Source: Bacillota bacterium (GTDB lineage Bacteria > Bacillota > Clostridia > Oscillospirales > Ruminococcaceae). Taken from it: 64,000 bases of DNA. The stretch spans positions 1-64,000 of the forward strand of contig JAEWRN010000007.1 in NCBI GenBank assembly GCA_023460035.1, in the 5' to 3' direction. A model generated the notes under the pieces. It saw only the letters and a program-made list of their open reading frames with translations, searched no databases and was not told the DNA's origin. Both the position numbers and the translations under genes were made by a program. Of this stretch, positions 43,116 through 51,808 are shown one piece after another. Positions within the stretch are counted from its first letter, which is position 1, and the number at the start of each line of letters is the position of its first letter.

Positions 43116-43837
43116 GTATGCTGGCAATCGAGCTGCAAAAAGAAAAGCGCACCGGTATTATCCCAGTGCTTCTGGCAGTAGGCGTGCTTGGGGCGGCTTA
43201 TGCTTTTTTGAATTTTATGGTGAGAAAAGATACGTTGCTGAACCTGCCGCTGGCCCCAATGGACGTGCTGCTTACCCAGCTTTATGGGATGATTATGATT
43301 TTAAATATGTTTGGTATTATTGTTGCGGCCTGTATGATATACAATATAGAATTTAAAGGAAATGCGGTTAAAAAAATCTACATGCTGCCGACCAGCGTTG
43401 CAGGCATGTATTTATGCAAGTTTTTTATACTCACTTTCTTTTTACTTGTTGCAATCATAATTCAAAATACGGCGCTGGCGCAGATTGGCATAAACGATTT
43501 GACCGCGGGGACCTTTGAAATAGGTAAGCTGATAGCATTTACCGCATATTCTTTTTTGACATCAATGCCGGTACTGTCCTTTATGCTGTTGATTTCGTCT
43601 AGGTTTGAAAACATGTGGGTGCCGCTGGGGGTAGGGGTAGCGGGTTTTCTGAGCGGGATGGCTCTCGCTACAGCCAAGGCCCCATTGTTTATGGTTCACC
43701 CGTTTGTTGTAATGCTAAAACCGGCAGTTGCAATGAGCGCACAATGGGACAATACGGTAGCGCTGGTTGCTGCGGCGGAAACGCTTGTGTTTTTGGTTGG
43801 CGGGGTTTGGATGTCAAAGCAGCTGCAGTATGAGTGA
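43112..43837 (+). CDS. ABC-2 permease (LanE/MutE type)
   Basis: The 241-residue protein has six membrane helices and starts with the typical MLAIELQKEKRTGIIPVL. A conserved YNIEFKGNAVKKIYMLPTS loop follows after helix 2, seen in lantibiotic protection permeases of the MutE/EpiE/NisE type. It overlaps the ATPase gene (ATGA), so the two are made together. An ATG two codons later (43118) is an alternative start. Confidence 0.85.
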   Translation: MSMLAIELQKEKRTGIIPVLLAVGVLGAAYAFLNFMVRKDTLLNLPLAPMDVLLTQLYGMIMILNMFGIIVAACMIYNIEFKGNAVKKIYMLPTSVAGMYLCKFFILTFFLLVAIIIQNTALAQIGINDLTAGTFEIGKLIAFTAYSFLTSMPVLSFMLLISSRFENMWVPLGVGVAGFLSGMALATAKAPLFMVHPFVVMLKPAVAMSAQWDNTVALVAAAETLVFLVGGVWMSKQLQYE

Positions 43838-43848
43838 GGAGAAGTAAA

Positions 43849-44613
43849 ATGAACTTTATTGAATTGGTCAAAATCGAGTTTAGAAAAGTAAAACGGTCAA
43901 AAATAGTACCGCTGATCTTCATTGCCCCGCTGCTGGTTGTGGTGTCCGGGGTTGCCAATTTAAGCAATTATTTTACGCCCGAATATACCAATGCGTGGCC
44001 AGCAATGTTTATTCAAAGTGCACTTGTTTATGCGTATTATCTGCTGCCGTTCAGCATGATTGTTGTCTGTGTCATGATTGCCGGCCGCGAAACGCAAAAT
44101 AACGGCGTTTTAAAAATGCTTGCACTGCCTGTCAGCAGAAAAGCGTTGTCTTTGGCAAAGTTTTGTGTGCTGGCATTCTTTCTCTTAATGGAGATGGCTG
44201 TTTTTTTGGTGATGTTCATCTTTGCCGGGCTGGTTGCCACAAGGGTAATGGGGGTTACAGAGGCTTTGCCCGTTTTATATCTGCTCAAATGGTGTGCATG
44301 GCTTTTCCTTACTATGCTTCCCAGCCTTGCCGTGATGTGGGCAATTACGGTGTTGTTTGAAAAACCGCTGTTTTCCGTTGGTGCCAATCTGCTTTTGGTC
44401 ATCCCGGGCGTGCTGGTTGCCAACACTCCTCTTTGGGTCGTTTACCCTTATTGTTACAGTGGGTATTTGGTGTCGTGCTCTCTGCATGAGTTTACAACAC
44501 AAATGGCTGATGGAGCCTTTTCATTTGTTCCGTTTTTGCCTTGCGCCATTTTAATATTTAGCGCGTTTTTAGCGCTGGCACTTACACAATTTGGGGAAAA
44601 AGAAATGAGGTAA
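43849..44613 (+). CDS. ABC-2 permease (LanG/MutG type)
   Basis: The second permease, 254 residues with six membrane helices, shares the pattern MNFIELVKIEFRKVKRSKIVPLIF and RETQNNGVLKMLALPVSR with the first one. Together they make a heterodimeric exporter of the NisFEG/SpaFEG type. GGAG lies 7 bases before the ATG. No lantibiotic precursor or modification gene is present in the window, so this is a stand-alone defence or sensing module. Confidence 0.85.
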   Translation: MNFIELVKIEFRKVKRSKIVPLIFIAPLLVVVSGVANLSNYFTPEYTNAWPAMFIQSALVYAYYLLPFSMIVVCVMIAGRETQNNGVLKMLALPVSRKALSLAKFCVLAFFLLMEMAVFLVMFIFAGLVATRVMGVTEALPVLYLLKWCAWLFLTMLPSLAVMWAITVLFEKPLFSVGANLLLVIPGVLVANTPLWVVYPYCYSGYLVSCSLHEFTTQMADGAFSFVPFLPCAILIFSAFLALALTQFGEKEMR

Positions 44614-44618
44614 TCCGC

Positions 44619-44912
44619 GTGGTGAAAAAATTTCAGAAAATAAGTATGGCAGCTTTAGCGGCGGGGGTGTTCCCACTACTGACTTTCATTCCGGCATTGC
44701 TCAAAATTACACTGCCTGTTGGGTCTGGCGCTATTTGGGCGGGAGCAAATATTGTGGCAGCGTTGGCTGGCCTGTGCCTTTCAATCGTCTGCGTGAAAAA
44801 CAAAAAAAGCAGAAGCGGTATCAATATTACCGCGCTGCTGCTCAATGTAGGCTGGGTGTCGATGATGACGGGCGTCGTTATGGTGGCTATGATGATAAAT
44901 TTTTTGCAGTAA
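44619..44912 (+). CDS. Small three-helix membrane protein
   Basis: The 97-residue protein has three membrane helices (about 9-28, 36-58, 70-95) and a Lys/Arg-rich loop (KNKKSRSG). I do not recognise the family. It begins with GTG 5 bases after the second permease gene, with only a weak AGG upstream, so it depends on upstream translation. The end of the operon is marked by a hairpin at 44947. An accessory role in the exporter is possible. Confidence 0.6.
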   Translation: MVKKFQKISMAALAAGVFPLLTFIPALLKITLPVGSGAIWAGANIVAALAGLCLSIVCVKNKKSRSGINITALLLNVGWVSMMTGVVMVAMMINFLQ

Positions 44913-44946
44913 GTAGGAAAAAACGAAGTAAGAATAAAATGGATTC

Positions 44947-44979
44947 AACAGCCCTGTGCCGTGGCACAGGGCTGTTGCT
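44947..44979. terminator. Hairpin between convergent operons
   Basis: Perfect 15-bp arms caacagccctgtgcc and its complement with a minimal loop. T richness is poor on plus and moderate on minus. Confidence 0.6.
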
Positions 44980-45047
44980 GCAAAAAAATGTGTGGAGCCT
45001 CGGCGCTGCAGCGAGTACAGGCATATGGAGGAATAGCCGGCCTGCCT

Positions 45048-46091
45048 TTAAGAGGATTCCGCCCGCGCCTGATTTGGTGTGATATGGTACTGAGCTTTGA
45101 ATTTCTGATAAAAAAAGCCAAGGTTGCTGTAGCCGACTTCTCGGGCAATATCTTCAATTGACAGCTGGGTGGTTTCCAGCAATTCAAGGGCCTTTTCCAC
45201 CCGAACTTTTTGAATGAACTGCGATAAATTCATGCCGGTTTTTTTGAAACACTGGCGGCTTAAATAATCCGGGTTGTAACGAAAAAGTGCTGCCAACTGC
45301 TGCACGGTGGCAGTTTGATAGTTATGCTCTACATAGTCTATAACATCACGGAGAACGGCTTTGCCCAATTCGTGCTTCTCCGTTTTGTTCAGCTCAAACC
45401 GATACTCCAAGGCCAAAAGGTCGATTAGGCGTTCGGTGTAGCCCTTAACGATTTTGGTTTTTCCCGGCAGCGTGTGCAACAGCTCTTCCAGCAGCAGCTC
45501 AAAAGTCCGCTTGGTTTTTGGGGCATTTTCTATTGGTGAAAATCGCACAAAAGAGTATTCGGTTCTTTTTCGCGTAATCAGCTGGCGCAAGTATCGCGCA
45601 TTTTCAAATGCAACCTCTCCCGTCTGCAAAAAGCGGCTGAAAAAAGCACTGTCGACCCCGAGACACAGCACGGTGGCATCTTCGTGGAGAAGAATATCGC
45701 AATGAAGTGTTTCTCGATCAACAAGGCAGATTTCTCCCTGTGTAAAAGTGACGGTTTTGCCTTTGATTTTTTGAATCAGGCGGCCACGGGCGACATAGGC
45801 GAGTTCAATGTAATTATGGGTGTGAAGTATGGTTTGGGTGCCTGCGGTGAACTGTAATTCGATTGCATGAGAAAAATTGCTGGATAAGGTCGCATACAAC
45901 AGCCGCTGAACACCCCTTTTCAAGGTGATCCACCCGACGATGGAAACAAGATCATTGACATCTCGGGTTTCGGCAGAAAGACGTGGTGCTTCGCCAAATT
46001 CACCGTGAATATACTTTTCATACTCTGCGGGATGACCGCGAGTGATTGAATTGGCATTGATATAGCTGCAAAGCTGCTGGTAGATATTCAT
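45048..46091 (-). CDS. AraC-family regulator with N-terminal cupin
   Basis: The 347-residue regulator has a cupin-like sensor domain (about 70-170; HTHNYIELAYVARGRL, GEICLVDRETLHCDI). The C-terminal AraC DNA-binding domain (about 245-345) has YVEHNYQTATVQQLAALFRYNPDYLSRQCF and ends YQKFKAQYHITPNQAR. It is divergent from the GH2 gene with a 150-base gap and is most likely its sugar-responsive activator. GGGGAG lies 9 bases before the ATG. Confidence 0.9.
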   Translation of the reverse strand: MNIYQQLCSYINANSITRGHPAEYEKYIHGEFGEAPRLSAETRDVNDLVSIVGWITLKRGVQRLLYATLSSNFSHAIELQFTAGTQTILHTHNYIELAYVARGRLIQKIKGKTVTFTQGEICLVDRETLHCDILLHEDATVLCLGVDSAFFSRFLQTGEVAFENARYLRQLITRKRTEYSFVRFSPIENAPKTKRTFELLLEELLHTLPGKTKIVKGYTERLIDLLALEYRFELNKTEKHELGKAVLRDVIDYVEHNYQTATVQQLAALFRYNPDYLSRQCFKKTGMNLSQFIQKVRVEKALELLETTQLSIEDIAREVGYSNLGFFYQKFKAQYHITPNQARAESS

Positions 46092-46241
46092 TTTCTTGCT
46101 CTCCCCTCGTTAATTCAGGATAGCACAAAAATCGGATTTGGTAAATCTGTGAATTCAAGTCAACAGATAATGTAATTGTGTAAAAATTGGTTATGAAGGA
46201 ATATGGTAGTGAAAAATAAAATATAAAAAGGAGAAATTTAA

Positions 46242-48608
46242 ATGCGTAAAGTCAATTTTAATAGCGGGTGGATGTTTTACAAAGAAACGCAGCCGGAAAA
46301 TGTAAAAGTAATCAACCTGCCACATGACGCGCAGCTTACAGAAAAAAGATCTCCGGAGCTTTCAATGGACAGTGGGTATTTCCCCGGCGGGAAATACCAT
46401 TACAGCAAACCGTTTGTCTGGCATGCTACGGATGATGAAAAGACAGTCCTGCTGGAATTTGACGGCATTTATATGAATGCGGAAGTCTTGGTCAATGGTA
46501 AAAGGGTGGCATTTCAGCCGGGCGGCTATACGAATTTTGTGGTGCCAATCGGTGACGATTTAAAACATGGTGAGAACCTAATTGAAGTGATTGCCGACAA
46601 CAGCCAGTTTCCGAATTCGCGTTGGTACACGGGTGCCGGCATCTATCGCGATGTGGTGTTGCACCTTGCTGGCACAAAATTCATTTCCCCGTTTGGTGTC
46701 AAAATAGATACGCTTGATTATAAAAAAGGGGAAATTTTCATTCACATCGACACCTCAAATGCCGAAGGATGTACGGCCGAAACAGAAATTTTGCTCAACA
46801 AAGAGGTTGTGGCCGCTGCTACTGGTTTTGAGACTGCGCTCCAAATCCCTGCGCATTTGCTATGGAGTGCTGAACAACCAAACCTTTACAGTGCCCACGT
46901 GCGCCTGTTCGACAACGGGGTGGTCATCGACGAAACGGTGCAGAATTTTGGAATTAGGACCATTGAATGGGACGCAAGTTTTGGCCTAAAGGTCAACGGG
47001 GAAAAGGTTTTGCTGCGGGGTGGTTGTGTCCACCACGACAACGGTATTTTAGGTGCTGCGGCTTTTTTTGATGCAGAGGAAAGAAAAGTGAGGCTACTGA
47101 AAGAGGCTGGCTTCAACGCCGTGCGTTCCTCGCATAATATGTGCAGTATGGCAATGCTAAAAGCGTGTGACAAATACGGCATGTACCTGATGGATGAGTT
47201 TAGTGATATGTGGACACAGCACAAGCATAAATATGATTACGCGGTCTATTTTAAAGACTGGTATGAGCACGACCTCACTGCGATGGTGGCGAAAGATTAT
47301 AGCCATCCAAGTGTTATCTTGTATTCAATCGGTAATGAGGTGGGGGAATCGGCGACCAGCGAGGGAATAGAATACGCAAAAAAGATGGTGACTCTTCTGC
47401 ATTCTCTCGATAGTAGCCGCCCGGTGACCTGTGGGATTAACCTGCTGCTCAACGGCCTTGTTTCCATGGGAAAGGGGCTTTATCAGGACGATGGCATGGT
47501 GATGGAAAAAGAGAAAAACGAAAAAAAGAAAGAGTCAGGCAGCACTTTTGTGAATGGCGTAATTAACCACATGGGGGGCATAATTAATTTTCTTGGGCGG
47601 CTGAAAAAATTTGACCTTGCCACGCGTGATGTGTTTGCACAGCTGGATATTGCGGGGTATAACTACGGTTCCGGGCGCTATCCAATGGATCCTAAGAAAT
47701 ATCCCGCACGCATTACAGTCGGTTCAGAAACGCTGCCGCCCTACCTTTATAAAAATTGGCAGGCGGTGAAGAAATACCCTAACCTGATTGGTGATTTTAT
47801 GTGGTCTGCCTGGGATTACTTGGGCGAAGCAGGGCTTTCTATCGCCACCTATGGTGAAAATGATACTGCATTTAAAGCCTACCCTGCATTACTCAGTGGC
47901 GCAGGGCTAATCGAAATTACTGGTGAGTTTCGGCCGGAGGTATACTGGGCACGCAGTGTATGGGGGCTGGATGTGAAGCCTTACCTTGCGGTGGAACCGT
48001 TGACACATGCAGGGGAAAAGGTGAGTTACGGCATGTGGAGAGATACCGATGCCAGACACAGTTGGGCTTGGCCGGGCTGTGAGGGTAAAGCGACAACAGT
48101 AAAGGTGTATACCTCTGCGAACAAGGTGAAACTGTATTTGAATAAGCAATGTATCGGGACAAAAAAAGTTAAAAATTGTATGGCGACATTTAAAAATATC
48201 GTGTATGCTGCAGGTGAGTTGAAAGCAATTGCCTACGACGTAAATGGTGAATTTGAGGGGGAAGATGTTCTGCTTTCCGCACAGGATGCTATAGTGCTGA
48301 AGCTAACGCCTGAACAAGAGAGAATCAAAGAAGGTAGGCTTGTCTATGTGAATATTACGCTGATAGATAATCGGGGTATTCGCGTTTTTAGCCAGGAAAA
48401 GAAGATTAGTGTCACGGTGGACGGTGGTACATTGTTGGCGCTCGGTAGTGCTAATCCCTGTACAGAGGAAAACTTTTGTGCGGCAGAACACACAACATAT
48501 AATGGATTGGTGCAAGCTGTTATCATACCGGCGCAGGGGCAAAGTGTGTTATCTATTAAGGCTGTCAGCGACGGGCTTGCCGACGGTATTCTCAACCTGC
48601 AAAAATAA
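46242..48608 (+). CDS. Glycoside hydrolase family 2 (beta-galactosidase/beta-glucuronidase class)
   Basis: The 788-residue intracellular GH2 enzyme has a jelly-roll sugar-binding domain (1-170; SRWYTGAGIYRDV), an Ig-like domain (about 175-265) and a TIM barrel (about 265-560). The acid/base is E366 in YSIGNEVGES and the probable nucleophile E496 in TVGSETLPP. C-terminal Ig-like domains follow. It has no signal peptide. An insertion rich in Lys/Glu (about 420-450) sits between the catalytic glutamates. It lacks the LacZ-type long N-terminal region. Beta-galactosidase is a reasonable guess, but the specific sugar cannot be read. AGGAGA lies upstream of the ATG. Confidence 0.85.
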   Translation: MRKVNFNSGWMFYKETQPENVKVINLPHDAQLTEKRSPELSMDSGYFPGGKYHYSKPFVWHATDDEKTVLLEFDGIYMNAEVLVNGKRVAFQPGGYTNFVVPIGDDLKHGENLIEVIADNSQFPNSRWYTGAGIYRDVVLHLAGTKFISPFGVKIDTLDYKKGEIFIHIDTSNAEGCTAETEILLNKEVVAAATGFETALQIPAHLLWSAEQPNLYSAHVRLFDNGVVIDETVQNFGIRTIEWDASFGLKVNGEKVLLRGGCVHHDNGILGAAAFFDAEERKVRLLKEAGFNAVRSSHNMCSMAMLKACDKYGMYLMDEFSDMWTQHKHKYDYAVYFKDWYEHDLTAMVAKDYSHPSVILYSIGNEVGESATSEGIEYAKKMVTLLHSLDSSRPVTCGINLLLNGLVSMGKGLYQDDGMVMEKEKNEKKKESGSTFVNGVINHMGGIINFLGRLKKFDLATRDVFAQLDIAGYNYGSGRYPMDPKKYPARITVGSETLPPYLYKNWQAVKKYPNLIGDFMWSAWDYLGEAGLSIATYGENDTAFKAYPALLSGAGLIEITGEFRPEVYWARSVWGLDVKPYLAVEPLTHAGEKVSYGMWRDTDARHSWAWPGCEGKATTVKVYTSANKVKLYLNKQCIGTKKVKNCMATFKNIVYAAGELKAIAYDVNGEFEGEDVLLSAQDAIVLKLTPEQERIKEGRLVYVNITLIDNRGIRVFSQEKKISVTVDGGTLLALGSANPCTEENFCAAEHTTYNGLVQAVIIPAQGQSVLSIKAVSDGLADGILNLQK

Positions 48609-48654
48609 CAATTTCTAAGATTATCGGTTTCATCTGTTTGTGGACCAAACGATA

Positions 48655-48699
48655 AAAACCCCCTGCTGTGGCAGTGTGCCACAGCAGAGGGTTTTGTTG
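48655..48699. terminator. Bidirectional terminator between GH2 and lacI-like gene
   Basis: 19-bp arms with one mismatch (48655-48673 with 48677-48695) and a 3-base loop, with A and T flanks. Confidence 0.88.
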
Positions 48700-48746
48700 T
48701 GCCATTTCTTAATAAGGTGTGGGTGGCAGGTGGGCCTGCCCACTGG

Positions 48747-49781
48747 TCACTCGCGAGAGTCGCAGCCAATTCGCTGTACGCTGTCGCGGGAGACGAGGCT
48801 GGGTTTTAATTCGATTTTAATAACTGCCCCGGTAGAACCGCTAATGCGGCGCATCAGAAAATCTACGGCGTAAGCGCCAAGCTGTTCCTTGTCTACCGCC
48901 ATAGTAGTCAAGGCAGGGTCGGTGACCATACAAAAAGGCATATTGTCAAAACCGATAATCGATACATCTTCGGGGATACGGTACCCAGCCTTCTTTAAAG
49001 AAATCATGCAGGAAGAGGCGATAATGTCGTTGTCGGCAAAAAAAGCGGAGGGCAAAACCGGGTTGCCGGCCAGCCAGGCATCCATATTGGCGGTGCCTTC
49101 GTCGGTTACAGGGGAGACCCGCACGATGCTGAGTTTGGGCTCGGCTGTGTTTTCAAGCAGCCGCATCCCTTTGACAAACCCCTCGTAGCGCTCGCGAAAA
49201 TTGCGAATTTCAACGCTGGAATGCAGATAACCGATACGAGTGTGCCCGTTTTCAATTAAATGCTGTACCGCGCGCTTGGCACCGTATATATTATTGATTA
49301 CAACGCAATCGTAATCAAATTCAGAAAAGTATCGGTCCAAAATTACCAGCGGCACGGTAAGGGCATGAAAAGGCACCAAATCACGGTCATGCATTTCAGT
49401 AGCGACCAGAATCACACCGGAACAAAGCGATTTTTTCAGAGATTCGATTTGCTCGTCAATGTCCTGATTTTCATAAAAATAAGTAATGAATACCTGATAC
49501 CCCTGTTTTTTTGCTTCCTGGTCGATACCCTGAATCAGATCGGAAAAAAAAGGTGTGTCGGTTAGCACGCTGCCATGCTTTTTATAAAGAACCAAAGAGA
49601 GAAAGCGCGGGGCCTCCACCCCTGCGCTTATCATTTTTTTATAACCCATCTGCGCCGCTTTATCCAAAATTTTTTGTCTTGTGCTGTTGCTGATACCCGG
49701 CAACCCGCGCAGTGCCAACGATACCGTGGACTGAGAAAGTCCCATCTCTTCTGCAATTGCTTTTGCTGAAATGGCCATCAT
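48747..49781 (-). CDS. LacI-family transcriptional regulator
   Basis: The 344-residue protein has an N-terminal helix-turn-helix with hinge (3-55; SAKAIAEEMGLSQSTVSLALRGLPGISNSTRQKILDKA) and a periplasmic-binding-protein-like sugar domain (about 60-335) ending in the usual FLMRRISG. It is divergent from the transketolase operon across an AT-rich 274-base region with palindromes and is the likely repressor of that operon. Two adjacent ATG codons (49781 and 49778) are both acceptable. Confidence 0.92.
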   Translation of the reverse strand: MMAISAKAIAEEMGLSQSTVSLALRGLPGISNSTRQKILDKAAQMGYKKMISAGVEAPRFLSLVLYKKHGSVLTDTPFFSDLIQGIDQEAKKQGYQVFITYFYENQDIDEQIESLKKSLCSGVILVATEMHDRDLVPFHALTVPLVILDRYFSEFDYDCVVINNIYGAKRAVQHLIENGHTRIGYLHSSVEIRNFRERYEGFVKGMRLLENTAEPKLSIVRVSPVTDEGTANMDAWLAGNPVLPSAFFADNDIIASSCMISLKKAGYRIPEDVSIIGFDNMPFCMVTDPALTTMAVDKEQLGAYAVDFLMRRISGSTGAVIKIELKPSLVSRDSVQRIGCDSRE

Positions 49782-50055
49782 GATCGCCTCACATGCTTTA
49801 TTCTACTTATTAAAGATACTGGAAATAAAGAAACTTGTCAATCATATAATAAATAATTTTCTAAATAATTGCTATAAATATATTTATATTTATAAATATT
49901 GACCTAAAATTATAAATATCTTATGTACAAACTAGAAAAAAACATAAATAATCTTGAATTTTATAAATTATGGTCATATAATTCAGTTGAAAACAAAAAT
50001 AATTTAAAAAATATTTATAACTAATTTAGTAAATTCTGAAAATGGGGGCAGCATA
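49782..50055. promoter_or_regulatory. AT-rich divergent control region with palindromes
   Basis: This spacer is far more AT-rich than the rest of the window. Two overlapping perfect palindromes occur, tataaatatatttata (49873-49888) and atatttataaatat (49886-49899). They are good but not unique LacI-operator candidates, because AT-rich DNA makes palindromes cheap. No clear -35/-10 pair could be chosen among many A/T-rich options. Confidence 0.45.
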
Positions 50056-50892
50056 ATGAATCTGGAGCAAAAAGCAAGTGAACGCAGGCAGGATGTGCTG
50101 AAGTTAATATGTGAAGCGGGAACTGGCCATATCGGCGGGGATTTCAGTGAAATGGAAATCCTCACCTATTTATATTATGAAGAAATGAATATTTCACCGG
50201 ATTTGGTAACAGACCCGAACCGTGATCGTTTTGTGTTGAGCAAGGGGCACTCGGTGGAAGCCTTATATGCCATTCTTGCGGACCGCGGATTTTTTGATAA
50301 AGAAGAGCTTTTTGCAACATACTCTCGTTTTGGCAGCAGGTTCATCGGGCACCCGAATAATCAACTGCCCGGTATTGAAATGAATTCCGGTTCGCTGGGG
50401 CATGGGCTTTCAGCCGGGGTAGGTATGGCGCTTGCGGGCAAAATGGATAAAAGGACGTACTACACTTATGTGGTTACCGGTGATGGCGAGCTTTCAGAGG
50501 GCTCTATTTGGGAAGCATTTATGGCTGCCCCGCATTTCGCATTGGATCACCTGATTGTATTTATTGATTTTAACGGGCTGCAAATCAGTGGGCCGACAGA
50601 AGAAGTGATGCCGCACGGCCACATTCGTGAGCAGTTGCAGCTTTTTGGCTGGGATGTTTATGAGGTCAACGGAAATTGCTTTGAAGATTTGCGCGCTGCG
50701 GTGAGACTGGCAAAATCAGCACAGGGCAAGCCGTCGGTCATTATTGCGGATACCATAAAAGGGCACGGTGTTTCTTTTATGGAAAACCGGGCCGGCTGGC
50801 ATCACCGTGTGCCGACAGAACAGGAAAGAGAAGCGGCACTTGCCGAGTTGAGCAAAGCGGGGGGTATTTCAGATGAATACAGTTGCCAATAA
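50056..50892 (+). CDS. Transketolase N-terminal subunit (TPP-binding)
   Basis: The 278-residue protein is the PP domain of a split transketolase. It carries the TPP/metal motif GDG (142-144) ending at N173 (VFIDFNGLQ), with catalytic histidines H25, H65 and H116 (GTGHIGGD, SKGHSVEAL, SLGHGLSAG). ELSEGSIWEA is typical. Two-gene transketolases are common in Clostridia, including AptAB of the D-apiose pathway. It leads the nine-gene sugar operon and overlaps the next gene by 20 bases. GGGGG precedes the ATG at 50056. Confidence 0.93.
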   Translation: MNLEQKASERRQDVLKLICEAGTGHIGGDFSEMEILTYLYYEEMNISPDLVTDPNRDRFVLSKGHSVEALYAILADRGFFDKEELFATYSRFGSRFIGHPNNQLPGIEMNSGSLGHGLSAGVGMALAGKMDKRTYYTYVVTGDGELSEGSIWEAFMAAPHFALDHLIVFIDFNGLQISGPTEEVMPHGHIREQLQLFGWDVYEVNGNCFEDLRAAVRLAKSAQGKPSVIIADTIKGHGVSFMENRAGWHHRVPTEQEREAALAELSKAGGISDEYSCQ

Positions 50893-51808
50893 ACAAATCA
50901 TATGTGATGAACTAAAGATTGCAGTACAAAAAGACCCGTCAATCACGCTGCTTTGCAGCGATTCACGCGGGTCGGGTTCTATGACTTCGTTTTTTGAAGA
51001 ATACCCCCAAAACAGTGTTGAGGTGGGAATTGCCGAACAAAACCTGGTCACGATCAGTGCGGGTATGGCCGCCTGTGGGCGACGCCCGTTTGCGGTTTCA
51101 CCAGCCAGCTTTCTTGCTGCAAGAAGCTACGAACAGATTAAAATCGACGTGGGCTATTCCCACACGAATGTGAAATTGATTGGGATCAGCGGCGGGGTCA
51201 GCTATGGTGCGCTGGGGTCCAGCCACCATTCTGCACAGGATGTAGCCGCAGTGGGGGCGTTGCCGAACTTGAGGGTTTACCTGCCCAGTGACGCACATTT
51301 GACCAAGGCATTGATGAAGGTGCTTGTAGCAGATAACGAACCGGCTTATGTGCGGGTAGGCCGAAACGCCAGCCCTGAAGTTTATGATGACCAACCGCTT
51401 GACTTTGTGATGGACCGCGCCGTGCAGGTGAGGCAGGGTAAAGATTTGACCATTATCGCATGTGGCGACACGGTGGCAGAAGCTAAAATGGCAGCACAAA
51501 GCCTCGCGGCAAAGGGCATCGATTGTGCGGTGCTGGATATGTACTGTCTGAAGCCGTTGGATACAAAAGCCATTTTAGACGCAGCAAAGAAAACTGGGCA
51601 TCTGCTGACGGTAGAAGAGCACAGCATAGTCGGTGGTTTGGGGTCTCTTGTATGCCAGACCGTCGCACAGCACCTGCCGGTACCGGTCAAATGTCTCGCC
51701 CTGCCAGACAGCGAACTTGTTACAGGCACCCAGAAAGAGGTGTATCAATATTATGGGCTGAATGCCGCTGGTATTGAAAAAGCAGCTGTGGAGCTGATAC
51801 GGGGATGA
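50873..51808 (+). CDS. Transketolase C-terminal subunit (Pyr domain)
   Basis: The 311-residue protein carries the pyrimidine-binding domain (VEVGIAEQNLVTISAGMAACG, with the catalytic Glu that activates TPP) and the C-terminal transketolase domain (about 185-305). It assembles with the upstream subunit into one active site. It starts inside the end of the first subunit and overlaps the kinase gene by 4 bases (ATGA), so all three are translationally linked. Its substrate sugar phosphate is probably the product of the next gene. Confidence 0.92.
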   Translation: MNTVANKQIICDELKIAVQKDPSITLLCSDSRGSGSMTSFFEEYPQNSVEVGIAEQNLVTISAGMAACGRRPFAVSPASFLAARSYEQIKIDVGYSHTNVKLIGISGGVSYGALGSSHHSAQDVAAVGALPNLRVYLPSDAHLTKALMKVLVADNEPAYVRVGRNASPEVYDDQPLDFVMDRAVQVRQGKDLTIIACGDTVAEAKMAAQSLAAKGIDCAVLDMYCLKPLDTKAILDAAKKTGHLLTVEEHSIVGGLGSLVCQTVAQHLPVPVKCLALPDSELVTGTQKEVYQYYGLNAAGIEKAAVELIRG

